Origin: Dermacentor variabilis
Taxonomy: Eukaryota; Arthropoda; Arachnida; Ixodida; Ixodidae
Length of the DNA stretch: 64,000 nt
Reading direction: 5' to 3'
Assembly (NCBI RefSeq): GCF_050947875.1
Contig: NC_134568.1
Span: 199,988,258-200,052,257 of the forward strand
In this document: positions 35,132 through 47,312 of the stretch, one piece after another
Layout of the letters: each line of letters opens with the position of its first letter
Position numbering within the stretch: position 1 is the first letter of the stretch
The notes under the pieces: generated by a model
The model's input: the letters and a program-made list of their open reading frames with translations, nothing else
The model's database searches: none
What the model was told of the DNA's origin: nothing
Program-made: the position numbers and the translations under genes

Positions 35132-37330
35132 GTAATTATGAGCTCTCCTTTGTGTAGTACTTGCTGCGATTCCCAAATGTGCTGTCAGTGACTGGACCTA
35201 AATAAAGGAAAGCATAAAGTAACATTAATTCAGCATAGCGACAATTGACAAGCCATCTATGTACTTCGCGAAAAGGAGGGGTTGGTCACGTGGTATCACT
35301 ATGCATGGGTTGGTGCAGTAGTTGAAGCTGCCTCTTGATAGTTGTGTGTACAGCTTTAGAGAGGTGGGAGAGTAGGGTGCTGCGTGTTCATAAAGAAGTG
35401 ACAGCCAATCTTCTATAGTAGGTGTCAGCCTCAAGTTCAGAGGACAACAGGGGACTAAGATTAATCTGTGTGGAACGTGGAGGAGCATAGTGAAAGAGGA
35501 AAGAATGGTTTATACAATGTGCATCGAGATTTCTGCAATAGTCATTGTGTGGCTTGCAATTACTGGACTGGGCTGACCAGCGCATGCGACAATGGCTTGT
35601 GGTCACTCCTTGAAGATTCTTGTAATGTAGAGAGAACTTGTAAACAAGCCCAACAATTGGCACGCATTTTAAAATGTGCAATATAAAGGATTGAATTGGT
35701 GATTCTTTGGTTCTTTAAGCAATACTGGCACAACACTAGTTACAAGGGTTTGACAGTTCCGATTCTTCAAAAAATTAATTGTCAGTACCTCATTTTGGAG
35801 CTATGTGTTTGTTGTGTTTCAATGCAATGAGCAGCCAGGACTAGATTTAAAATCTTTGCTACCAGACTACTGTCAAATTCCAATGTCGGTCTGTGTGACT
35901 GGCTACAGTGCAGAGCGACGCCTCCAAATGTGCAATTTGAACACAATCCCTGCCTACCACCTTAGCAAGGAGGCGCTCATGTACACTGCAACTGGATGTA
36001 CAGCTACCCAGCGTCCCTTGCGTGCCTGTTTGTATGCATCTCCCACCGCCAGCGGCGGCTTCTCCATAATGGATTGTGCAGCACGCACAAACAGCAGTAC
36101 AAGTGCCGACGAACAATGTATGATGTATTTCCTGAAAGGCAGGGTACTAGGAAATGTACAAATAAAAAAGTATGCAGTAAATAAAAAAAATACATATTGC
36201 TTACTTATGCGTTTTGGCTTTGCACATTCAGTTGTCAGCATCTGTGAGGAAAAGGGCACTCTCGAAGATAGCATGTCAAGGGACAATTAAAACTATGAAG
36301 TGTGAAAAGCCTAATGAAATGCACAAATGGCCGGGAAAGACTGATATGCCCACAGGTGAACGGAATATTACTCTAATGGGACTTATATGGTGATAGCACT
36401 GTTACGCACAATGTCAAGTGACTGGATTCTTGAAAGCTGCAGGGCACAGTCGAACTTGATCGTCGGTATGAAGTGAAACCACCCTCTCTAGCAGAAAGCG
36501 CTGCTCGCATGGGGCGGACACAGCTTTGCAGTATAGGCATGCGGAGAGTCTGCAGACTCCTTAGTCAAAGCTGTTCTTTCCAGTTGCTTATCGCCCAGTT
36601 CAGCCACTGTAATTACACTGTGGTTGTATACTTGCTGTCAACTTCTCGTGGCTATGAAGCTAACGCTACGGGGGCGGAGCTTCTTTGAATGTCTATTCGT
36701 ATGCAATGTAGTCTGCGTGAGCTTGGCAGCAGTTCCGGTTTCTCTGACCTTGCACAGCTCCTTTGAATGGTTCACGTCAAGTTAATCATCTCTGCCTTCA
36801 CTAAAGTAATGTTTATACACATCCAATATGTACCGAACCTGGCACCACTGCCTACTGGGGCAGTTGCTCTACTAATTAAGCTACTAACCAGTAGTCTAGC
36901 AGATCATACTTCAATGTTGTCATTAATCTCCTGTTGTGATCTGCTAGCCGGTTAGGCTTGTTTGGTGGAGTTACTGCTTTGGTTACTAGTTGTGCAGCTT
37001 CATGCAACTTTGAGTGGGCAGCAATTTTTTTCCTTTCAGAAAGTTCAGCGAACTTGGTGGATTTCCACCTTATTTGCTTAGAACTGAAATAAGACTGTTT
37101 TCTTAATGGAAGCAGCCAATATTTCATAATTGTTTTAGCGTTCATGATATTGCCGTGACATGGTGCTGCAGTTTGGTCAAGGAATTCGAAAATGGAAACT
37201 GCCTTTATTCTTTGCTAGTTGTCTTTCCTTTTTACCAGTCTAAATTGATTTAATATTGCTTTTTAGCGTCCCTCTCTAATTTTTCTTTAGGTTTGCCCGT
37301 TGACTTTATGTTGGCTTGTTCCTGTTCCAG
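35132..37330 (+). other. PPP4R1 intron 3
   Basis: A 2.2-kb intron (GTAATT to TTCCAG). A 161-codon frame at 35805-36290 shows no family resemblance and lacks splice support. No mobile element was recognised. Confidence 0.9.
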
Positions 37331-37391
37331 GTCAGAAAAAGGACACAAGTGTCCCTGTTGTTCATTTTAGAACGAGGATTGATAGATCGCA
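37331..37391 (+). CDS. PPP4R1: PPP4R1 homologue, exon 4 of those seen (short)
   Basis: A 61-base exon between acceptor TGTTCCAG (to 37330) and donor GTAAGT (from 37392). It encodes VRKRTQVSLLFILERGLIDR plus one base. The vertebrate counterpart is VRKTSQAALLALLEQELIER, with the same length and the same VRK start after NQ. Phase 0 in and phase 1 out fit both neighbours. Confidence 0.93.
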
Positions 37392-38123
37392 GTAAGTGTT
37401 GCCATACCCAGCATTACTTTGCTTCGCTGCAAGTGCTGCCAGCAGCACTCGCACCTTGTGTATTTTTGGTCTGTAAGAGGAAGTTTGACCGCCATTCTCC
37501 AAACCATTGGCTTGTATGACTTCCAGAGTCAAAAGCTCCACTGGCGAGGAAAGGTGCAAGGATAAAAAAATTTTTCCAAACAGAGTTTCCTCTATTCGGC
37601 CACTTTATTTTCTAATACTGCACAATAGTGCCATTTGTAGTTTTGCATGATTTCAGATAATGCAAGCTGTAGCATTAGTTCACCTATTGTGCAACAGAAC
37701 CAAGTATGGAAGTGCAGTGTCTTTATGCATTTAGCATTGTTTTTGGAGCATGTGCAATGAATATAGTTCAAATTGCCAGCCTGAGATCGGAACCTTGCAT
37801 TATAGTCTAAATATAAAGTTATTCTTTCCCAGATTTTGCTCTTAATAGCGTGGCTAGATTGGGACCATGGGACCCAACTGGATAGTACTTTAGTAGGGAC
37901 ACAGTGGCTACTGCATGTGTCTTGCTGGCTGGCAGGCATATGCAACATGTGAGAAGGCTGTGTATTTGAAAGTTCACACTGGTGTGTTGCTTTCAGAATC
38001 TCTTCAGAACAAAAGCCCAATTTTCAAACTAACACATGCTGTCCTGCTGTTACATTAAAAGAAAAAGAATTGGTTTTTGCGTTAGTAATCAACTTTGGCG
38101 TTAGTAATCAACTTTGCAGCACC

Positions 38124-39916
38124 TTAAAGGGAAGCTGAAAGCTTTTCCAGAAAAAATGAGTGAAGAGCAGTACGTCGTGGTTTTCAACCCTCTGAATTCG
38201 AATATCGCATCGAAATTGAGCGAAAGAAAGCGCAAACAAATTTCTTTAGACGAAAAGTGCAGCAGCAGACACGCCCAGCTCGCGCACCTCGTTTTTGCCT
38301 GCGATTGGTCGGGGGCGCCTCATGACGTCAACAATGGTGTTCGTCCGGACTGACTGCTTCCGCTACACACGAAGCACGGTTCAAGGTAGTTTGGTGGTAT
38401 TTTGCTGAGATGGTCATTGAAAATTTCGAGAGCTTGCATTTCTCTGAGGAGTTCGGCGTTAAAGGGACGCTGAAAGCTTTTCCAGAAAAAATGAGTGAAG
38501 AGCAGTACGTCGTGGTTTTCAACTCTCTGAATTCGAAAATCTCATCGAAATTGAAATGGCATCGTCGCTCGCGTGGAGTTCGGCTTGCAGGCGACGAGTG
38601 AACGCGACAGACAACGCCTCGCTTGTCGCGCTGTCGCGTGCAAGATCACTTGTAAGGGGTTTATACTTTACTCCCTACATGTACGAGCAGAGTGCGAAGA
38701 GCCGGCCTCTCCAAGAAGCAAAAAATGCTGGTGCAAGCACTGCTTTCCACGTGAACGAAGGCGAAGTGTTAGCATCTCCTTGTGTTAGAAATGTTCTTTG
38801 GCGATTGTTTTTTGCTAAGCTGCATTCAGCGTTCCAGTGAGTACGTTTCTGGGCAAACAACTGTAGTGTTATGTTCCTGCATGCCTCCTCGTAGAACGTA
38901 AGCGGTGATGCGATCTTCGGCATTTGTGCGCTGCCCCAAAGCTGTTGGCAATCTACACAGACGGTTTAAACGCGGGAAAAGTTTACCGGCTGTTGTAGCA
39001 CGTGTAGTATAGAACCTTCATCAGCGCGCCATCCGCACGCTACTCGTAACCGGCGAATTCCGTCTGCTACGTGAGATGGTCGGTTTTTCTATGTGTGCGA
39101 GAGAAGGGGGAGCGCAGCGTCCTGGCGTGAGCAGGCTTTCCAACACATGCAAACTTTACGCTTGCACTGCGTTATGGTAGCTGCACGCAGGCTGTTTCAC
39201 AACACACGTGCTAATAGCCGAATGGAAAATTTGGGCGCTTGGTGATGAAACCTGCTTCAAAGGTGGGAGTTAAACATGCACCTTCCGTTCAGCGTGCTAA
39301 TTTTTTTTTTTAGAACCCAAAGCACGCATTATTGATAAACTCCGGTAGTAATCGTCACGGAAGTGGTTAGAGCACAACACTGTTGTTCTTGATCGCTTGT
39401 AGTTGTTGCGCTTCACAGCAGCCTCCCACTTAGCTGAAAGCTTCTTGTCTTGCAGGAACTAATGGAACATCGAAACATCGTCGCGGCCGCTGGTGTTCGG
39501 GCAAGCGTAGGCTGCACAGAACAGTGGCATGATCGGCCTACAAGTTCAATTGATGCTGCGCACGTCAACTACCACTCCTATATACACACAAAGGAATGTA
39601 GGGTCGAGTGAAGCAGATTAGGATGGCACACACGCAGAAATAAGCCCGGTCAGGCACGGTCGCGGACACTGCAAAGGAGCGGAACACCAGTGTTGACGTC
39701 TCTACGCCGCGGTTTCTGGTCTCCGCTCGCATTGTCAGCGTCAGCAGCAGCGCGCGGCGCTTGACGGGGGGCGGAGCTACAGCGCAATTTTAACAGACGA
39801 TTGCGTCACTCCTAAGTGAAAAATCCCCCCCAAAATTTTACCTTCATGGTTTATAAGGTTCCCGCATCCGTATATGAGCGTCTTATTGAATTTGACACTC
39901 TTCAGCTTCCCTTTAA
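38124..39916. mobile_element. Non-autonomous DNA element, TTAAAGGGAAGCTGAA terminal repeats
   Basis: The left terminus TTAAAGGGAAGCTGAA (38124-38139) is a perfect reverse complement of the right terminus TTCAGCTTCCCTTTAA (39901-39916). TTAA lies at both edges, so the target duplication may be TTAA (piggyBac/Kolobok-like); no longer duplication is seen. A 96-bp left-end copy repeats at 38459-38554 with only four mismatches. No transposase ORF is present. The GC-rich interior contrasts with the AT-rich intron. Confidence 0.75.
38459..38554 (+). repeat. Direct repeat of the element's left end (96 bp)
   Basis: Bases 38459-38554 match 38124-38219 with four substitutions and no gaps, at an offset of 335 bases. 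Both copies begin TTAAAGGG and end CATCGAAATTGA. Confidence 0.95.
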
Positions 39917-40316
39917 ACTACATATCCCCATTACGTTACGCTACACTAGTTGTCAAAAGTGTGGAATGTAGCCAGGGTACACCATTTTCATACCTGTAGG
40001 TTGTGTGCAGTACAAGCTTAAAGCATACTTCTTAACCGCCTTACTATAGCCAATGATAAAAATAAGGCCGCTTATTTGCAAAGGCATTGCACTGTCCAAG
40101 CAGAAGCTTTGTTTGAGCTAGTTAAATAGCAAGTCTTACTTAAGGAAGTCAAGTGCAACATGCAGTGAACAAAGAATACATGACGGGACAGGCACCATCA
40201 TGACAAGGTGGTGGCATTTTTGTTGTACCTGTTCTGCATCTTTTTTCTGCATTGATTTCCTGATGCATTGCACTGTATATTTTACTGACCTGAGGTTTCA
40301 CTGCTCATCTTCTCAG

Positions 40317-40402
40317 AGCAGCTAGAAGAACAGATATGCAGTCTGGTTGTGCATCTCACCGAAAGTGAAAACATGGATGACTATCGCATGGAAGCAGTGA
40401 CA
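40317..40402 (+). CDS. PPP4R1: PPP4R1 homologue, exon 5 of those seen
   Basis: Acceptor CTTCTCAG ends at 40316; donor GTAAGC starts at 40403. Two bases complete a Lys codon, then 28 codons read QLEEQICSLVVHLTESENMDDYRMEAVT, corresponding to the vertebrate VETKVCPVLIELTAPDSNDDVKTEAVA. Using the next AG (start 40319) would hit TAG at once, so 40317 is the only workable start. It ends in phase 0. Confidence 0.92.
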
Positions 40403-40734
40403 GTAAGCATTTTATATTAATTTTTTGAGAACAATTCCAAGTGCATTGCACAATTGTTGTCGGCATGTCTAATGCTTCTGGTGAAGCCGACCAGCCAAAC
40501 CACACATCTGCAAAAATACTTCAATGGAGTTTATTGATGCAGATTTTTTTGTCAGCAGGTTATTACTAATAGTTTGTAGAATAATGTAGGTGAAAATATG
40601 CTGAAGGGCTTTGTGTGTTGCCAATGCATGTTATTTGCCAATAACTTGCGATGTAACTAATAAAGCCAGTGATCTAGGTTCACTTGTCTTAACTACATAA
40701 AATTATTGTTTTTGCTTGTGTACTTTATTGAGGG

Positions 40735-41890
40735 GCCCTGAAACACTTCACAATGTTTGCGGTCTTTATTATGTGTGAGGGAACGCCCTCGCAAATCTCC
40801 ATTTGAATAAGCCAAACGTACCCTTGATTGTACTTGGCATTTTTCTTCTAGTCATTCCTAATGCACTTAAAGTTGCAGCAGTATATATCTGCGCTCGTTA
40901 CAACGGACCAGCATACAAGATGCATTCGGATATAACGGACCATATTTCTGCCTTAGTCAGATCTACCTATTTTATTAATGCAACGAAGTTCGCTTTTAAC
41001 GGACCGCGCTACTACGGACTATCTGCTACAGTGGACGAAATTGGCGGTAATTTTTTTTTCAAAATCGCGCATATATAACGTATTTTTACCATGTTGACAT
41101 GGGCTGACAACGAACAAAAGCTGGCAATTGCAGCTCATTATAGTGCGCATGAAGGACAAAGGCAGAGCGGAAGAAACGCGCCATGTTCTTTCGCGTGCAT
41201 GAGGGGAGAGAGGGGTTTCAACTTGGGCGGATGCCGCTTATGGTGCGGCCGCTGTATCTTCGTATGTGCTGTGCTTTTGATGTTTAGTTTGCGTTGAAGC
41301 GAGAGACAGCATGAAGGTCAGTTTGCTCGCCGTTGCTGCTGCACTTGCTTAATTTGCTGTATGGCTTCATGGCAGCGTGCACTGCGCTGTCGCAAAGTCA
41401 CATTCCTGGAACATGTCACTGATGTGTTACCTCAGTGAACAGGCGCTGCCTAACATTCCATGAGCTTCATTGAATTGGCTGCCTTTAATTCAAACTCCAT
41501 TTAATTATAACATTCTTAGGGCCCTCAGAGTTCGAATTATCCAGGTTCGATTGTACTTAAGGAACGTTAAAGAATAGTAAGTGAACATGGATGGGTAAAC
41601 TATCCTGACACAGAAAACTCCATTTACCGTGTGTGGAGACTTAGTACAGTAAGACCTTGTTAATTTGACATTTGTTAAAGAGATCGGATGATTCGGAGTC
41701 AACCTCTGGTCCCGGCAGGTGCATATATTATTTATTGCAATAAAACTCGTTAATTCGGACAACTCAATTCGCTCAACTTGCGGAGCTTGGCGAGATTGGA
41801 GCGCTGCAAATGTGCGACGCAAGATAGCAGGAACGCCACTAGCGTCCAACTAAAGCGAAGCGGTGGTGTCCACGTTTTACGTTTTACTTT
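40735..41890. mobile_element. Cluster of pogo/Tigger-like fragments
   Basis: GAGGGGCCCTGAAACAC (40731 on) resembles the left end of the 49067 element. Next comes sequence with repeated ACGGAC words (GTTACAACGGACC, GATATAACGGACC, TTTTAACGGACC). At 41645 CAGTAAGACCTTGTTAATTT and at 41734 AACTCGTTAATTCGGAC resemble the CAGT..ACCTCGTTAATTCGGAC ends of pogo/Tigger elements. An inverted-looking end, GAATTATCCAGGTTCGATTG, lies at 41534. Boundaries are not clean. Confidence 0.45.
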
Positions 41891-42043
41891 ACTTTTACTG
41901 AAGTTTTACTGAATAAGCCTAAAGGGACTCGCAAAAGGAGATGACAGTGCATTGTAGTTGTTGCATTACCACCTCTTGACGTCGCCAATTTTTTATAGCA
42001 TCTGGTAGGTACTTAAGGATTATACTGCATTCTTAAGGAGCTA

Positions 42044-42065
42044 GCAACTCACTCTAGTGAGTTGC
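42044..42065. repeat. Short perfect palindrome
   Basis: GCAACTCACT, spacer CT, AGTGAGTTGC. Ten-base arms; significance unknown. Confidence 0.9.
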
Positions 42066-43324
42066 ACATAGTGGGAACATGCAAAAATGCTTGCAAAGTC
42101 ATGAACTCATGCTTTCGTAAAGGGCGCTGCGGTCAGGGTGCCAGGTTGAAAAAGGAAATTTGAGGTTTTATTTTCATTGGTTTTCCAAGGAAATTGGGGG
42201 GACTATGTAGCAGTCTTACCTTGAGTTACCAAAACCTAATTTTGAAATTTTCTATTTAAGGGGGTGCTGCACACTGCATTGAAAACCTCACACTGCATTG
42301 AAAACCTCAAAACATTTCGATGACATGTTTTGGAAAGATATGGGAATTCTGGACGATGAGTTTAGGTGACGGACACCGCTGATCTAAAGTTAGCCACTTT
42401 CCTGAAGGAACACAATACATGCTTAATAGGTTTATGGTCTACGATAAGTGCATATGGTGCTGTTCTTTTGTGGCCCTTTAAAAAGCAATTTCTAGCACCA
42501 TTGCATCCTCAAACAGCATATGGCTTAACACCTTATTGCACCTTATAATTAGTATTACATTATTTCATGTTATTAGCAATCGCATATTAATACTGAAGTT
42601 TAGAAAAGTATTTTCTGTGGGGAATTTGTTTCCATATTTTCCTACAACTCCTACATTCTACTAAGCAGCAGTGGTCAGAGCTCATAGTACATTTTCTGAA
42701 CACAATTTTGGGTCTCATGATCATTGTTCAGAATTTATGCTTTTTGTTAAGGGTTCGGTGTGTCAGTTGCATGCATTCTGGTATTGTTTTGATACTTGCA
42801 ACATTGCGTTCTAATACTTTTGACAGTGGATGGCAGCTTCTTGTTTTGTGTGGTATAAGAGTTCTATGCCTTATTCCCGGCATTTGCATTATGCACTGAG
42901 CTGATTAGTAGTTCCTTAGAATAGAGTTCACTTCTGTGTTCTGAGGAAATAGCTGAAGTACCCTTTTTGAACTTTGCTCTACTTTGAGCAGCAAGTTTTA
43001 GCCTTAGTGCTTCAACTGTACTCGTATGTGACTTCCAGAATTTTTTCTGGTTTCTCTTGTTACATTTAGACTGATATGTTTTACCTATGGTTGTGCATGC
43101 ATGAGTACTGTTAACATATCCGTTGATGACCTGCCACTGTTACCTGCAGTTTGTACAGCATGGAAGATGCAAGTTTTTCAGTTTTCTGTACTGGAACTAT
43201 TGAAATGTGAGCTTGTTCTAGCTTTCCTCACCAGCTTCATGTTAAGTAAGCAGCAAGAACCAGCATTGTAGTGCTTAGCCCCCGTGCCTTTGGGGGTTGC
43301 AGTGTTGATTCCCTGAAAGACATG

Positions 43325-43364
43325 GGTAGTGAGATGAGTTCGATAGCATTGCCATCTCACTACC
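43325..43364. repeat. 12-bp stem, 16-nt loop
   Basis: GGTAGTGAGATG (43325-43336) and CATCTCACTACC (43353-43364) are exact reverse complements. The context (GTGCTTAGCCCCCGTGCCTT upstream) may be a decayed element end. Confidence 0.9.
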
Positions 43365-43978
43365 TTGTCTTTGTTGGAAATAGCACATGCAGTGTCAGCG
43401 GTGCCGTCGGCGATTGCACCACAAAGTGCCAGAAGACACCAATGCTTTTCTGTGCAGCCGTCAAAGGGGCTGTGAAATGTCTCTAATGGCTAAGCATATC
43501 ACAGCCACCTTTGATGAGCTGTGCATGAATTTGTTTTCATCGAGACTTCAGGAAACCGGCCACACAAATTTTTTAAGCCATGTAAATTATGTAAGAGGGT
43601 GTTTTCACAGTGGGACGTCAAATCTACAACAGTGCTGCTTGCTTTGGCATACTGAAAGTCTGGCAAGGTTGCCAATGCTTAGCAGGACTGTTGTGCGTGC
43701 ATGCTGCTCCTTATTTCATAGTTCGTGGACAAATTTTATTTCTTCTGTGTATCTTATTGCAATTTCGGGCACGATATGACAATGACATGGGATGCATTGG
43801 CTGTTGCATTATTCATTGTCCGGATATGCCTCGAGTGACTAACAAAGGAAACTGTAGCTGGCCGAATGTGTGCTTCCTGTATATTATTGCATCTTTGTTT
43901 CCTGTGGTAGAGCATATCTCCTTAGCAGGTGCAGTTCGGGTCATTTCATTTGGTTATTGCTACTCCCAAGATACACTG

Positions 43979-44195
43979 CAGTAGTTCAGTGGCTGTAGTG
44001 TTGTGCTGCTACGCTCAATGTCACTGGTTTGATCTTGGCCACAGCAACTGTGTTTCGATAGGGGTGAAATGCAAAAACTTGTTCGATTTAGATCCACGTT
44101 AAAGAACCACAGCTGATCAAAATCCCACTCCCCACCTCCCCCACTACAGCGTGCCTCAAGACCATATCGTGGCTTTGGCACGTAAAAGTGCTGCC
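43979..44195 (+). mobile_element. Ruka-like SINE, near full length, diverged
   Basis: The tRNA-like head has an A-box TAGTTCAGTGG (43982-43992) and a B-box-like GGTTTGATCTT (44027-44037). It continues GGCCACAGCAACTGTGTTTC, GATCCACGTTAAAGAACCAC, AGCGTGCCTCAAGACCATA and TGGCTTTGGCACGTAAAAG. This is the same module order as the copy at 22998, with more substitutions and a complete 5' half. Confidence 0.82.
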
Positions 44196-45127
44196 CCAGC
44201 ATTTGAAGGCCATATAAACTGTTTCTGGTTTCATGGATTGGATGCATCGTTGAAGTGTCAGAACTTTCGGTTCAGTGCCCCAGGACATGCTAATAGCATG
44301 AAATTCCCTGTGAGTGTGTTAGGGTTGAGGGGTTTTGACGGGGGTGAACATCCGTTCGGGGCCCCTCAAATCTGCTTGGATTCAGCAACAGGTGCTAAGG
44401 TGACTGGTACAACTGACTATAGCTAGCAAATGGGGAGTTCATGAGAGCCACTTGCGGAAGCAAGTGCACCACCATATTTTTTGGCCACCTGCACGTCTCG
44501 TTGATTTTGTTAGAATGTGGTTTCACCAGCTAGTGTCTAACTGGGGTGATAAGTCATTGTCACCTAGTTACTTCAAATAGTTTCCACTTCATAGTAGCAT
44601 CTTAATGGCTATTCATGTTTAGCTGTTTGAGGTAGCTTAGCTTGTCAATTATGTGGGAGTTCCTGTAGGGCTTGCAAAAGTGAATTGTTGGTGGTGGCAT
44701 TCTTGGGAGATTACACAGACATAGTAACTTGGGTGGTAGCATGTAACGAAGCTGCTGCACAAACCAGCTGCAGCAACAAATGCTGGCTGCAAATACAAAT
44801 GTCTCAATCCAGTTGCCAGGAGGAGTATACTAAGCTTTTTGTAGCACATAGCTGATTGGAGTTGTAAGTAGTTTTTTGCAGCACCTCAATATTATTGCCA
44901 ATGTCAGTAGTGTTTGGCATAGTCTGCATTCACTCCGTTAAGGGGTTAGCACATGCTGTAGAGTGCACCTTCCTGACCTCTCATATGCACTCTATTGCAA
45001 GTGGAATATGATTGTGCAGCCTTTGTGAATGGCTAGAGCAGCAGATAATGCATAGTGCAACTCCTGTGGCACATGACACTGACAATTTCTGGATACTTGG
45101 GACTGAAGGATCTGTTGCTGTGTTGCT

Positions 45128-45250
45128 GAATTCCAATGGCAGATTTGGAACGCTTCCGGTAGTACTTTTTCTGCTGCTTGCCGAGCAAGTCTATTCCATT
45201 GGCAGATTCAGAGTGCCTTTTGTATCTTTCATTGGCGGATTGGAAGCAGC
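45128..45250 (+). repeat. Triplicated ~18-mer CCATTGGCAGATT-like
   Basis: ATTCCAATGGCAGATTTGGA, then ATTCCATTGGCAGATTCAGA, then TTTCATTGGCGGATTGGAA occur in the same direction about 65 and 36 bases apart. They are probably subrepeats of a decayed element. They fall in a 129-codon frame (45012-45401) that I do not consider a gene. Confidence 0.6.
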
Positions 45251-47207
45251 TCCGCCACTAGATCCACTCGACAGAGCAGCTTTCTCTACTGCACAAAAAC
45301 TGACAGTTGACCGGAAGTCACTTGAAGTCGGGCCACCCACAGCCAACGTACTGCTATGCACGCGTCTCGGTGAATGCGAATCGTGGTCTCGGAAGAAATG
45401 AGTGATGGTTCGCGTCCTCAGCTTGTGCTTTTACCGCTTTGCGGAAAACGATTGTTCATCTAGCTCAAGTTCCAAATCGACCAGCTAGGACTCAAGTGAC
45501 GAAAAAGCTTTGAGAGCTAGTGTAGTGAAGCATGCTTTTGACATGTTACGGCCACCATCCAAGAGACGGAAATGGCGCGTTTCGTTGTCGACGTCGTTTG
45601 CCAGTATGTGGATTAAGAGGTAACAACGGCTCCTTTTCGGAAGTTTGCATTTTAACAGCCTTTGCAGTTAATGAAATACAGGTCTGAAGGCACCTAAGGC
45701 TGGTTCGATGTGTTGCCGTCGAACTTATCGCAGGCTTCGCTGAGTCTCCGATCTTTCAGACACAATCATGGCAGACAAAAGCAGTCTTGCAAGTGGTGCG
45801 ACTTCTATTGGAGCTCAGGAGGCCAAAAAGAAATGCGACACTTCTAAACGCAATGTACATGTGTTTCAAACCAACGAAAAACACGAGGAGTGCTGCTTTT
45901 AGAAGTGTACGTGTGCCAGTGCCCCCTGCGAATTGCTCTGGCTGGAGTGCCTGTGTTTCAATTGCAGATTTTGTTCTGTTGCTCTCCGCTGTAGCGGAGT
46001 GCTCCAGTGCAGTTCGTCGACCACTCTGGATCTTCATTGGGATTCACTGTGATACGAGTGGCTAGGATGGCTCGGGGTAGACTTTGGCTATATTCTGCCA
46101 CCTTCATATCAAAGGCAGTCAATTTGTGTGGTCTTAATTTTTATGAGCACAATGTTTTGTTTGGCTTAGAACTGGTGATGGCATAATTTGTGCAAGTTAG
46201 GTTACTGTAACCTAAAAATTTATTGTGCTTGCAAGCACAGTATACAGCGGCTTTGTTTGCAGCTGCACAGCATTGCATACACCAGTACAATAGGTGAAGT
46301 CAAGCTTGCAGTGACAGCTTTGTTCTTTTTGGTCAGGCTTGGTATTGTACTTCTGAAATACTCCATTGGATGTATGGTGTAGTTATCACAGCATATGTTG
46401 TGTAAGGGTTCTTTTGCCTTAAGTGGAATTCATTGTAATGCATGCAGTTTGTGTTGAATGTCAAATTATCTAATGCGCACCAAATTGACTGATAAATTAC
46501 CAATTTTCACTGTATAGGCAGTTTGTGACACAATATTACAGGTGCATCGTCTTGCTCTACATTAATTTTACTTTCAGTAGTTTAGTCCCTTAGTCCTTTT
46601 TTTTCTATGCTGCTTCAAGTTATGTCTTCAGGCATTCTTAAATTTTACTATATCCATAGTACTAAAGTGACTTCCTGCCATGTATGAGGTTATATTAATT
46701 GCATTTCGTGTGGTCCTTCTTTCAAAACATCTTCTTTCGGATTTTGTTGTGTTCTGTGTTGTGTTTTACAGAATCCCACTACAGTCATCCATGAATGCTG
46801 CTCTGGCCTGGGCATCAAACTGGCTGTGGTTTGTCATTTGTTTGAATCATATCACAGCCACCTTTGATGACCCTGGCCTAGTACAATTCTTCTGGAAGCC
46901 CATCTGAGACTACATGGTCTCCATGGCCTTTGGACTATTGCTTGCTGCACTTGTTCGTCAAAGTGGTTGTGATGTGTTACTGCTGTTTCATATCACAGCC
47001 AGCTTTGATGAGCAGTTGGCATGCTTGTTTCTACTAGTGCTCATCAAGCTGCTCAAGAATTCCTTCATAAGCTTTAGCTGTAGCTGTTAGTAGCCTCAAT
47101 ATTTTAAAATTATGTTTTGGTTATAGTACAAAATTTACTTTTTTTTTTTTTGGCAGTCAGAGGGAAAATAGTGTGCCTGTTTGACATCATTTGTTTCTAA
47201 CTTCCAG

Positions 47208-47312
47208 TTGATGACAAAAATGGCACCCTATATTGGAAAAGAAACAACTGCTGCATTGTTTCTCCCACGTTTTGTCAGCCTATGTCAAGACTCTTCCTTC
47301 CACATACGAAAG
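47208..47312 (+). CDS. PPP4R1: PPP4R1 homologue, exon 6 of those seen, GC donor
   Basis: Acceptor AACTTCCAG ends at 47207. The 35 codons read LMTKMAPYIGKETT...LFLPRFVSLCQDSSFHIRK, matching vertebrate IMCKMAPMVGKDIT...LILPRFCEMCCDCRMFHVRK. The exon ends AAAG|GCAAGT, a GC donor with otherwise ideal consensus. The next exon starts VCAANFGD, so RK|VCAANFGD joins exactly as in vertebrates. The nearest in-phase GT would add three residues (ASG) and has a poor donor (GTGTTA), so the GC donor is preferred. Confidence 0.93.

Larger units (their letters stand above)
37392..40316 (+). other. PPP4R1 intron 4
   Basis: A 2.9-kb intron (GTAAGT to CTTCTCAG), mostly occupied by the TTAAAGGG element at 38124-39916. 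A 17-base string GTTAGTAATCAACTTTG occurs twice at 38081-38116, just left of that element. Confidence 0.9.
40403..47207 (+). other. PPP4R1 intron 5
   Basis: A 6.8-kb intron (GTAAGC to CTTCCAG). It holds pogo/Tigger-like element ends (40.7-41.9 kb), a hairpin at 43325, a Ruka-like SINE at 43979 and a dispersed 23-mer (43495, 46848, 46989). No second gene is recognised. The frames at 43387-43984 and 45012-45401 lack family resemblance. Confidence 0.9.

Noticed and set aside
35805..36290. 161-codon plus-strand frame in intron 3
   Set aside because: No family resemblance, no splice context, composition like the surrounding intron.
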